From the NCBI GenBank assembly GCA_902780385.1, contig CACZFF010000040.1, positions 24,515-88,514 on the forward strand: a stretch of DNA of 64,000 nucleotides, written 5' to 3'. Under the pieces are notes generated by a model, which saw only the letters and a list, made by a program, of their open reading frames with translations, did not search any database and had not been told where the DNA came from. Positions within the stretch are counted from its first letter, which is position 1. Each line of letters begins with the position of its first letter. The position numbers and the translations under genes are program-made. Shown one piece after another: positions 42,801 to 49,682 of this stretch. The stretch comes from an uncultured Lachnospiraceae bacterium (GTDB taxonomy: Bacteria > Bacillota > Clostridia > Lachnospirales > Lachnospiraceae).

Positions 42801-43748
42801 TGTGGAGCAGCCGGCCACCCAGATCCTGATCTGGTCCGACGGACGGGCATTGCGCAGAAGGTCCTTGACAACGCGCTCCTTGAGGATATCGAAATAATCC
42901 TGGTCGCGGAAAAAGCTGGTGACCCCGATCAGGACCTCCTTGGCAAGCAGCCGTGCCTCCTCCGGATTGTTGGACATATAGTTCACATACTCACGGAGAT
43001 TGCGGTTATGCGTGACGACGATCCTGCGCTCGATCCGGCGCAGAACGGTTGTCTGCTTATAGTAGGAGTAGTTGACGTTGGTGACGTTTTTCAGAATAGA
43101 AAAAACCTGCGACAGAAGATCGCCGTCCGAGAGCTGCAGCCGCTGTCCCGCATCTGCCATGGAACGGGAAATGTGGGCCATTTCGCGGGCGATACTGTCC
43201 GGGTTCAGGATCAGATCGACAAAGCCCGTCGCGATGGCGCTGCGCGGCATGCCGTCAAACTTGGCGCTCTCCGGCGACTGGGCGATAATCATGCCGTTTC
43301 GCTCTTTGATCGAGCGGATTCCGTTGGTACCGTCAGAACCCGTACCGGAAAGGATCATTGCAACCGCGCGGTTCTCATAGGATTTCGCAAGCGAACGGAA
43401 AAAAACATCGATCGGATGATTGATGTGCTGATGGTTGTATTCATGCAGGTGCAGGACGCCGCCCTCGATCTCCATGTTGTATTTGGGAGGGAGCATATAA
43501 ACCGTGTTTTTGCGCACATGCATGCCGTCCTGGGCCTCCATCACCGGCATGGTGGTATATTTCCCCAGAATATCCGCGAGAAGACTGCGGTGATCGGGAG
43601 ACAGATGCTGAATGACCACAAAAGCCATTCCGGTGTCCGCGGGAAGAAAAGTCAAAAACTGCTGAAGCGCTTCCAGTCCCCCTGCAGAAGAACCGATACC
43701 GACTACACAGCCGGGCTGTTCACTTTTTTTAATCTTACCGATTTTCAT
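39834..43748 (-). CDS. CheB-CheR-PAS-histidine kinase-receiver hybrid protein
   Basis: A 1304-residue multidomain signalling protein. Order: CheB methylesterase (about 12-190, GIGSSAGGLEAL with the active serine, IQHLSPDH, SGTGSDGTNGI), CheR methyltransferase (about 215-480, SFFRDQDYF, AGCSTGEEAYSIA), a PAS-like region, a long coiled coil of LQAANEELLTANEELQ type, a PAS domain, a kinase (phospho-acceptor SHMSHDMRTPL, ATP site DTGRGISDAF and GTGLGLYICRNL) and a C-terminal receiver (ILVAEDNTLNAEV, phospho-aspartate in AILMDVMMPIMDG). CheB and CheR halves usually tune chemoreceptors; in such fusions they are thought to control the attached kinase. No chemotaxis genes are nearby. ATG at 43748 has AAGGA upstream. 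Confidence 0.93.
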   Translation of the reverse strand: MKIGKIKKSEQPGCVVGIGSSAGGLEALQQFLTFLPADTGMAFVVIQHLSPDHRSLLADILGKYTTMPVMEAQDGMHVRKNTVYMLPPKYNMEIEGGVLHLHEYNHQHINHPIDVFFRSLAKSYENRAVAMILSGTGSDGTNGIRSIKERNGMIIAQSPESAKFDGMPRSAIATGFVDLILNPDSIAREMAHISRSMADAGQRLQLSDGDLLSQVFSILKNVTNVNYSYYKQTTVLRRIERRIVVTHNRNLREYVNYMSNNPEEARLLAKEVLIGVTSFFRDQDYFDILKERVVKDLLRNARPSDQIRIWVAGCSTGEEAYSIAILFAEAMEEMGIRRDIKIFATDLDGDSIAVAGRGVYGDSIQEDVSVTRLSRFFTKKGNRYTVNHDIRKMIVFAQHNVFQDPPFGRLDLVSCRNLLIYFQSILQRNLFAIFHMALNDGGYLFLGRSESVIDYDDVFRVLCPNEKIFVHNSSGRTPSHEHITYSLQGIESQLMPPHFKGDNYEPDAHFPAGEMDTRVLELLMPACVLVNEKNELCHSYGKCGDFITIPVGNVTLDIFSLIRDDLRIAVSKALKESRESRGRVAYDKIPVQIGEKPEYISLVAQPISDKIGADTGVTAIAFLRSSQEQQKPVDMEHYNIDTAAAQRIADLEKDLHVTQDNLSHTVTELESVNAELQAANEELLTANEELQSSNEELQSVNEELYTVNSEYQAKVGELASVNDDMANFLATTMVGIVMVDRKLNVRKFTEYIADEFSVAEHDVGRSLRYIAYHFATVDLIALCHQVLQTMQPVELGCASVAGKTYLVRIAPYRTHEKTMEDETAEEMPAAFRSVTGMGSGSSAAKGESSTKPVSPQTGDARADSRGYIRTESAKKKRTEYVSGLVLTFIDTTQQIGDQEQIEEMARALRAAVKSGQEKEAFLSHMSHDMRTPLTAIKGLAQLSLRENNLPENARDNLEKVLSSTHYLTSLIDEVLETSRINAGKVVSVCTAVREQDVLEEAVAIVAQKAKAAGLNLQTRIDGCENRVVMMDTEHVTRIIVNLLGNAIKFTAEGGRVAFEANIFYTDRHASHTYTIRDTGRGISDAFQQKMFMPFEQENDMDNSLRDGTGLGLYICRNLIDLLGGTITCHSKLGRGTTFIVTLEYDLASPEQIRTQNRRSSTIEGRLLYGKNILVAEDNTLNAEVIMKILETRGVHAELARDGEEALEIFENSGPYHFQAILMDVMMPIMDGLEAARAIRACSLQDAATIPIVALTADTDPANEQKCLEAGMSACLSKPIDTAQLFSTLYKEMQKTQEMTEESEE

Positions 43749-43834
43749 AAATTCCTTCCCCGGACCGCTTCCCGGTCCGCCGGAGACATTATCCAGCCAT
43801 AAAACCGCTGCACTGCAGCTTGCAGCCATACCGA

Positions 43835-44353
43835 TTATTTCTTTGCTCCCGCGCGCAGGGTGCGGATGATCCTGGCGACCACTGCTTCAATCTCGCCGCT
43901 GCCCTCACGCACGATCAGATCCGCATATTTTTCATACAGGACCGTCCTCTCATCATAGAGGTCCTGCAGAGTCTGCCCCTGGCGGAGTACTACGCCCCGC
44001 TGGCGGATATTGTGCAGGCGTTTCTGTATCACACTATAATCCACCTGGAGGTAAATGACGGCGCCGATCTCGCGCAGATGCTTCATTGCCTCTTCTCCGT
44101 AGACAGCGCTGCCGCCCGTCGCAATGACGCACTGCGACGCCTCGATCGAAGCATTGACCTCGTTCTCGACTTCGAGAAATCCGTCGATCCCTTTCTTTTT
44201 GATGATATCTGCCAGGCGCATCCCTTCTTTTTTCTGGATGAGCAGATCCGAATCAATAAAATCGTATCCGATGACCTTTGCCAGGATCACACCGACGGTG
44301 CTTTTGCCAGATGCGGGCATCCCGATCAGGATCAGATTATCCTTTTTTGCCAA
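43835..44353 (-). CDS. Shikimate kinase-like P-loop kinase, divergent
   Basis: A 172-residue kinase of the AroK/AroL fold. The P-loop GMPASGKSTVG, the DSD motif (FIDSDLLIQ) and the lid and C-terminal ERTVLYEKYAD are as in shikimate kinase. Two shikimate-binding features differ: the usual FR-x-x-E is FLEVE here, so the arginine is missing, and the GGG loop reads ATGGSAV. It may therefore phosphorylate another small alcohol. The best start is TTG at 44353, 8 nt after GAGGAG; the upstream in-frame ATG at 44524 would add 57 residues unlike any kinase. It sits 86 nt before the CheB-CheR-kinase gene on the same strand. Confidence 0.75.
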   Translation of the reverse strand: MAKKDNLILIGMPASGKSTVGVILAKVIGYDFIDSDLLIQKKEGMRLADIIKKKGIDGFLEVENEVNASIEASQCVIATGGSAVYGEEAMKHLREIGAVIYLQVDYSVIQKRLHNIRQRGVVLRQGQTLQDLYDERTVLYEKYADLIVREGSGEIEAVVARIIRTLRAGAKK

Positions 44354-44509
44354 AGTAGATCTCCTCTCCTTCCGACCGCTTTTGCAACAGTGTATACATG
44401 AAATCAGTATACCACATCTAAGGAATTGATACCTAAATAACTTCTGAAATTCTATGTGTCTTTTCTTCTGATCATTGTTTCTGTACACGTCCCCTGTAAA
44501 CAGAAATGT

Positions 44510-44537
44510 TTCATTCATGCGCAACTCGTGTTATACT
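44510..44537 (+). promoter_or_regulatory. Possible promoter of the amino-sugar operon
   Basis: TTCATT (44510-44515) and TATACT (44532-44537) are 16 bp apart. Transcription from here would run through the whole family D element before reaching the first gene at 44828. Confidence 0.35.
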
Positions 44538-44722
44538 GTAAAAGTCCGATCAAGCGGCTGTACGTCTGTGCGTGCGAGCACGCACAGACGTACAGACATT
44601 TGATCGGACCCCCATGTATGAGACAAAAAGCTGCGCGCAGCAAGGCAAGCGGAGCGATTGTCGAATACATGGAGGCGATTGCGGGAGTGCGGCCTAAGCC
44701 GCACGGAGCAATCGACTTTTAC
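44538..44722. repeat. Family D MITE-like element, copy 2
   Basis: 185 bp with terminal GTAAAAGTC / GACTTTTAC and internal hairpins (TGTACGTCTGTGCGTGC with its complement). It matches 18878-19078 in inverted orientation. It fills most of the 474-bp gap between the divergent kinase and aminotransferase genes. Confidence 0.8.
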
Positions 44723-44827
44723 TCTTTTGGCGGGGGCAGTCACACTGCAGATTTTTACCAAAAGTGCATATATTTTCATTGATACTCATTTCTTCGGGAT
44801 ACCGCTTTGGCGGCATGAGGTACAGAT

Positions 44828-45961
44828 ATGATTTCTTTCAACGTCCCTCCCTTTATCGGGACTGAACTTGATTATGTGAAACAGGCCATCGACGCGCACA
44901 AAATCTGCGGCGACGGTCAGTTCACCAAAAAATGCCACGCTTATCTGGAAGAGCGCTTCGGCGCACAGAAGGTCCTGCTGACGACCAGCGGAACCACCGC
45001 CCTCGAGATGGCGACCATTCTCTGCGGTCTCAAGAAGGGCGATGAGGTCATCGTTCCCAGCTTCACCTTCTCCAGCACCGCCACCGCCATCGTCCTCACC
45101 GGCGCCACGCCTGTCTTCGTGGATATCCGCCCGGATACCATGAACATAGACGAGACAAAGATCGAGGCGGCGATCACAGACAAGACCCGCGCGATCATGG
45201 CTGTGCACTATGCCGGTGTCGCCTGCGAGATGGACACCATCATGGAGATCGCTGCGCGGCACAATCTGAAGGTGATCGAAGACGCGGCACAGGGTGTCAT
45301 GTCATATTACAAGGGCCGTGCCCTGGGCACCATCGGCGATTTCGGCTGCTTCTCCTTCCATGAGACCAAGAACTATTCCATGGGCGAGGGAGGAGCGCTG
45401 CTCATCCGCCACCCCGAAGATAACGACTCCGCAGAAATCCTGCGGGAAAAGGGCACAAACAGGGCCCGCTTTTTCCGAGGCCAGGTAGACAAGTACACAT
45501 GGGTAGACTACGGCAGCAGCTATCTTCCCAGCGATATGAACGCCGCCTACCTCTGGGCCCAGCTCCAGGAGGCAGACCTCATCAACGATAACCGTCTCGC
45601 CATCTGGAATACCTACGCGGAAGCCTTTGCGCCGCTCGCTGCATCCGGCCGCGTGGAAGTCCCGACCATACCTGCCGGCTGCGTCCACAACGCGCACATG
45701 TACTATCTCAAGCTCCGTGACCTGCAGGACCGCACCGACTTCATTCAATATCTGAAGGACAAGGGCATCGTCGCCGTCTTCCATTACATCCCGCTGCACA
45801 GCGCCCCCGCAGGCCTGAAATTCGGACGTTTCCACGGCGAGGACCGCTATACCACAAGCGAGAGCGACCGCCTGGTCCGCCTGCCTCTCTACTACGGACT
45901 GACGCAGGAAGACCAGCAGTATGTCATCAATACTGCCCTGGATTATCTGCACAAAAATTAA
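44828..45961 (+). CDS. dTDP-4-amino-4,6-dideoxygalactose transaminase-like enzyme (WecE/RffA family)
   Basis: A 377-residue PLP-dependent DegT-type aminotransferase. It follows WecE/RffA closely: FNVPPFIGTELDYVKQAI at the start, GDGQFTKKCHAYLEE, TTSGTTALEMA at the phosphate site, IEDAAQGVMSYYKGRALG, and the PLP lysine in FHETKNYSMGEGG. WecE converts dTDP-4-keto-6-deoxyglucose to dTDP-4-amino-4,6-dideoxygalactose (Fuc4N). In enterobacteria that sugar goes into a surface glycan; here the neighbours (ArnC-like GT, SMR pair, GtrC-like enzyme) offer a route from the nucleotide sugar to the outside. No dTDP-glucose synthesis genes are in the window, so the precursor must be made elsewhere. ATG has GAGG 7 nt upstream. 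Confidence 0.92.
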   Translation: MISFNVPPFIGTELDYVKQAIDAHKICGDGQFTKKCHAYLEERFGAQKVLLTTSGTTALEMATILCGLKKGDEVIVPSFTFSSTATAIVLTGATPVFVDIRPDTMNIDETKIEAAITDKTRAIMAVHYAGVACEMDTIMEIAARHNLKVIEDAAQGVMSYYKGRALGTIGDFGCFSFHETKNYSMGEGGALLIRHPEDNDSAEILREKGTNRARFFRGQVDKYTWVDYGSSYLPSDMNAAYLWAQLQEADLINDNRLAIWNTYAEAFAPLAASGRVEVPTIPAGCVHNAHMYYLKLRDLQDRTDFIQYLKDKGIVAVFHYIPLHSAPAGLKFGRFHGEDRYTTSESDRLVRLPLYYGLTQEDQQYVINTALDYLHKN

Positions 45962-46200
45962 ACCCGGAAGAGCGGCCGCAGGCCGCCTTTTCCTTATAGG
46001 CCGCCGGTTACAAGTCACACCTTCACCAGCCGCCGGATGTTTTCACCCGTTCTTTGCGTGAAAATCCGGGTTGAACGGCGAATATCCCTCCCCCAAGGGG
46101 ATTTGGAAGGGGCCTTCGCAGCGCTGCCCGGTCACAGCCCGGTCAGGTCGTGATCAGTGACGTCCACTGCTTCATACATTATTTTACCGAGAGGACTACT
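45962..46200. other. Intergenic region with hairpins between aminotransferase and GT genes
   Basis: GCGGCC/GGCCGC followed by a short T-run lies just after the aminotransferase stop, and CGGATGTTTTCAC pairs with GTGAAAATCCG at 46030-46065. Either could partly attenuate the operon. No gene seen. Confidence 0.4.
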
Positions 46201-47160
46201 ATGCCTTCAGCTGAGAAAAAAAATCTCATAAGCTTTATCATTCCCTGTTATGCCAGTGAGGGTTCCGTAGGTCTCGTCATCGACGAGATCCGCCAGGTCG
46301 TGGCACAGAAACCCGACTTCGATTATCAGATCGTCGCTGTCAATGACTGTTCTCCCGACAAGGTGCTGGACGTTCTGACCGGCATCGCGGCCCTTGACCC
46401 CAAAGTCGGCGTCATCGACCTTGCCAAAAACGGCGGCCGCCACAACGCCCTTATATGCGGGTGTCACTACGCGGCCGGGGACTATGTCGTCTTTATTGAC
46501 GATGACCAGCAGTGCCCCGCGGACCGTCTCTGGGACCTTCTCGATCCCCTTGTAAACGGCAATTACGATGTCGCGATTGCCCGCTACCGCAAAAAGACCC
46601 AGTCCCGCTTCAAGAACTTCGGCTCCGCTGTCAACGACCGCGTCGCCACATGGCTTCTGGGCAAAGACCCCAGCCTGAAATTCTCCAACTTCTCCGTGAT
46701 GAAAAAGTTCGTCAAGGACGAAGTGATCAAATACACCAATCCCTATCCCTATCTCTCCGGTCTCATGCTCCGCGCCACACGCCGCGTCATCAATGTAGAC
46801 ATGGAGGAGCGCGTGCGCACCATCGGCGTCGGCCACTACAGCTTTAAAAAGTCCTTCGCCCTCTGGATGAACAGCTTCACGGCATTCTCCGTCAAGCCCC
46901 TGCGCCTGGCCACCGGCATCGGTGTACTCTGGGCTGTTCTCGGCGTCCTCATGGGTCTGCGTACCGTGATCCGCAAACTCCTGAACCCCAGCATACCGCT
47001 TGGATACAGTTCCACAATGGCCGTCCTGCTCTTCTCCACCGGCATGATCATGTTCATGCTGGGCCTGATCGGAGAATACATAGGACGCATTTACATATCA
47101 CTGAACAATTCGCCCCAGTTTGTCATACGGGATAAAATCAATCTCTCCGATTCCGATTAA
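46201..47160 (+). CDS. ArnC/GtrB-like polyprenyl-phosphate glycosyltransferase
   Basis: A 319-residue family 2 glycosyltransferase with two C-terminal membrane helices (about 235-258 and 270-295). The catalytic half shows FIIPCYASEGSVG, VNDCSPDKV, the metal-binding VVFIDDDQQCPAD, and the FSNFSVMKKFV and GVGHYSFKKSF segments of ArnC/GtrB/CsbB proteins. These enzymes move a sugar from its nucleotide to undecaprenyl phosphate on the inner face of the membrane. The likely donor here is the 4-amino sugar from the preceding gene. ATG at 46201 has AGAGG 7 nt upstream. Confidence 0.93.
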   Translation: MPSAEKKNLISFIIPCYASEGSVGLVIDEIRQVVAQKPDFDYQIVAVNDCSPDKVLDVLTGIAALDPKVGVIDLAKNGGRHNALICGCHYAAGDYVVFIDDDQQCPADRLWDLLDPLVNGNYDVAIARYRKKTQSRFKNFGSAVNDRVATWLLGKDPSLKFSNFSVMKKFVKDEVIKYTNPYPYLSGLMLRATRRVINVDMEERVRTIGVGHYSFKKSFALWMNSFTAFSVKPLRLATGIGVLWAVLGVLMGLRTVIRKLLNPSIPLGYSSTMAVLLFSTGMIMFMLGLIGEYIGRIYISLNNSPQFVIRDKINLSDSD

Positions 47161-47298
47161 GGGGATCCGGAAGATTGAGCAGTTTTATTCTTCACCGTGC
47201 GGGACTCGCGGACGAGTCCTGAACCGCACATGCGGCTGTGAACTCCTGTCCATAACCATGATCATGGCCGCAAGTGTATATAAGGAGTGAATCCAGAC

Positions 47299-48594
47299 AT
47301 GCCAGACTCTGTTTTACATCGAACATCCACTGATCAGACCCGTCCCCGGAAAAAAATCCTCATCATCGGGGCGGGAGATTTCCAGCTCCCTCTGGTCCAG
47401 CAGGCTGCGAAGACCTGCCAGGTCCTTCTCGCCGCGCCGGTGATCTCTGCGGCTTTCGATCCCTATATCTCCGATCGCCTGATCGTTGACGTCCGGGATG
47501 AATCCGCGATCCTCGCCTTTGCCCAGGAGCACAAAATCGACGGCGTCATCACTGACCAGACCGATATCGCTGTCCGGAGTGTCGCCTATGTCGCGGAAAA
47601 AATGGGACTTCCGGGAATCGGCTACGAGACCGGCCTTCTCTTTACCGACAAGAGCCGCATGCGTAAGCGCCTGGCCGAACTGGGACTCCCCCTGCTCGCC
47701 AACCGGACAGTCTCCTCTGTAGAGGACGCCATTGCTTTTTACAGGGAACTGGGCGGAGCGAAAAGCTCTGCCTCCGTCCGGGTGATCATAAAGCCGCTGG
47801 ACACCCAGGGAAGCCGCGGTGTACAGGTCTGTGCCAGCGAGCAGGAAATCAGGGACAAATATGACGAGGCCGCACGCTGGTCCGGCAGCCACGAGGTGAT
47901 CGTCGAGCATTTTGCGACCGGCCGTGAATTTGTAGTCGAATCCCTGGTCCTCGACCACCAGTACCGCACTCTCTGCATCGGCGACACGCTTTATTTCGAT
48001 ATTCCGGATGCCTTTGCCGCCAAGAGCCGTATCTTCCCCACAACGGCGGACAATGCCCTTCGTCAGAAAGTCCTTGACCTGGATGAAAAGATCATCACAG
48101 GCTTCGGCCTGACCCAGGGTATCACCCACAGTGAATACATAATGGAAGGAGACGAGGTTTATCTCATTGAGACCGCAGCCCGCGGGGGCGGAGTCTTTAT
48201 CTCCTCAGACCTGATCAGCCTTTCCAGCGGCCTTCACACCGAACAGTTTCTGATCGATATTGCACTCGGGCAGCAGAAGGAAATGCCTCGTATCCTGCCG
48301 CAGCAGTGTTTCTGCGGCTATATGGCCTTTTACCTTCCCGTGGGACGAGTCATCCGCGCCGACGGCATCGAGGATGTCCTGGCATTTCCTTTCGTCCACC
48401 GTACCCAGCTCGGAAAGCTGCACGTCGGCATCGAAAACCATGAGGGAGCGACCGACAAGACTTCCCGTCTCGCCCTCATCGTCTCCGGAGACACCCGCGA
48501 AGAACTCATGCAGCACATGGCACAGGTCCGTTCCACTCTGCAGATCGAGGTCGAGGCACCGGACGGCTCCATCCGCCAACCCATCTGGGAATAA
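47299..48594 (+). CDS. ATP-grasp ligase in the amino-sugar operon
   Basis: A 431-residue cytoplasmic enzyme with the pre-ATP-grasp Rossmann part (KKILIIGAGDFQLPLVQQA), central domain, and ATP-binding residues VRVIIKPLDTQGSRGVQVC and YLIETAARGGGVFISSDLI. It resembles the carbamoyl-phosphate-synthase/PurK-type group that activates a carboxylate with ATP and links it to an amine. Lying between an ArnC-like GT and a pair of SMR proteins, it may join an amino acid or other acid to the 4-amino group of the sugar. That is inference from context. ATG at 47299 follows AAGGAGTGA. Confidence 0.85.
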   Translation: MPDSVLHRTSTDQTRPRKKILIIGAGDFQLPLVQQAAKTCQVLLAAPVISAAFDPYISDRLIVDVRDESAILAFAQEHKIDGVITDQTDIAVRSVAYVAEKMGLPGIGYETGLLFTDKSRMRKRLAELGLPLLANRTVSSVEDAIAFYRELGGAKSSASVRVIIKPLDTQGSRGVQVCASEQEIRDKYDEAARWSGSHEVIVEHFATGREFVVESLVLDHQYRTLCIGDTLYFDIPDAFAAKSRIFPTTADNALRQKVLDLDEKIITGFGLTQGITHSEYIMEGDEVYLIETAARGGGVFISSDLISLSSGLHTEQFLIDIALGQQKEMPRILPQQCFCGYMAFYLPVGRVIRADGIEDVLAFPFVHRTQLGKLHVGIENHEGATDKTSRLALIVSGDTREELMQHMAQVRSTLQIEVEAPDGSIRQPIWE

Positions 48595-48669
48595 ACTGCT
48601 GTAGGCACTCTGTCGAGAGTGTGTACAACAGCTTTCGAAAATCCAGCTTCTCCGCAGGAGGTATTTGCA

Positions 48670-49068
48670 TTGCTCAATCATTTTCTTGACAGACGGCGCA
48701 ATGTTTTTCTGCTCGCCGCTTTTGCTGTTTTCATGGAAAGCCTGACTTCTCCCTGCCTCAAGATCGGTTCACAGAATTATGAGACTTTTTCTCCCGGATA
48801 CTTTTTCTGGTTCGGCCTGGCTGTCATCATTTTAGGTATCTACGCCGTCTGCTGGCAGCTGATCCTGGAACGTATTCCGCTGACTACCGCCTATCTGCGG
48901 CGCGGCTTCAGCTACATCCTGCTGTTTGTATGGTCCACCCTGATCTTTCACGAGAACATCACCATCAAGCAGATCATAGGAATCGCCGTCATCTCATTGG
49001 GAATGGTCGTCAGCGTCTCCGATGAACACGGCAAAAAAAATACATCTCAAAATAATGCATCCCAATAG
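48670..49068 (+). CDS. SMR/EamA-like small membrane protein, probable flippase subunit 1
   Basis: A 132-residue, four-helix protein of the small multidrug resistance fold, in the ArnE/ArnF style. Helices are at about 12-30, 40-65, 72-92 and 97-115, and the protein ends in a polar tail. The first helix has ESLTSPCLKIGS where ArnE/F-like proteins have a conserved Q-LLK region. I start it at TTG 48670, which has CAGGAGG with 8-nt spacing; the in-frame start at 48619 has no such site. It overlaps no gene but is 75 nt from the ATP-grasp stop. Pairs of this kind move undecaprenyl-phosphate-sugars outward. Confidence 0.75.
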   Translation: MLNHFLDRRRNVFLLAAFAVFMESLTSPCLKIGSQNYETFSPGYFFWFGLAVIILGIYAVCWQLILERIPLTTAYLRRGFSYILLFVWSTLIFHENITIKQIIGIAVISLGMVVSVSDEHGKKNTSQNNASQ

Positions 49069-49192
49069 ACAAAAAAAACCGACTGCCCCCCTCGGCTGAA
49101 TCTCCTTCGACCGAATCCCCTTCGATTGAACCCCTTCGATTGACAAGGGATCCCGCACTTTCAGCGGGCTGTCCCGGCGAGGTATCATACAG

Positions 49193-49549
49193 ATGTCCAA
49201 TCTTCTCACTCCCCAGGTCTGCTACGCAGCTGCCATTTTCGGCGCTTTCATCACTGCGCTGAGTCAGATCCTTCTCAAGACCCAGGCCAATACAACCGGC
49301 GGAAAAGGCTTTTTCAGCAAATTTCTCAATATCCGGGTCATCGTTTCATACGGACTGCTGTTTCTGACGCTGGCAATCAACCAGATTGCCCTCCGCTTTG
49401 TACCGCTCTCCGTCATGCCCTGCATCACAGCCACCAGCTTTATCTGGGTCTTCGTCATGGGCGCCCTGATCCTGAAGGAGAAAGTCTCTCCCAGAAAAGT
49501 GCTCGGTGTCATGATCATCATCGCCGGTGTCATCATCTCCCGGCTCTGA
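49193..49549 (+). CDS. SMR/EamA-like small membrane protein, probable flippase subunit 2
   Basis: A 118-residue, four-helix SMR protein. FGAFITALSQILLKTQANTT in helix 1 is the ArnE/ArnF-type motif, and the last helix reads VLGVMIIIAGVII. It differs enough from the partner at 48670 to suggest an obligate heterodimer. The gap between the two (49069-49192) contains three CCTTCGAYYGAA-type tandem repeats. The ATG lies after GGCGAGGTATCATACAG. Confidence 0.85.
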   Translation: MSNLLTPQVCYAAAIFGAFITALSQILLKTQANTTGGKGFFSKFLNIRVIVSYGLLFLTLAINQIALRFVPLSVMPCITATSFIWVFVMGALILKEKVSPRKVLGVMIIIAGVIISRL

Positions 49550-49682
49550 TTCCAAAAGTCCGTTAATACGGAGCCATGTCACAGAGCCGTGTCACAGAGC
49601 CGTGACATAGCCCTGACACAGAGCCGCGCCCGCCGGAATACACCGCTGAAAGTCCCATACATATCACACGAGGAAATATGAC

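Noticed and set aside
43749-43829. Longer start for the CheB-CheR-kinase protein at 43829
   Set aside because: The extra 27 codons lack a ribosome site, whereas AAGGA precedes the ATG at 43748.
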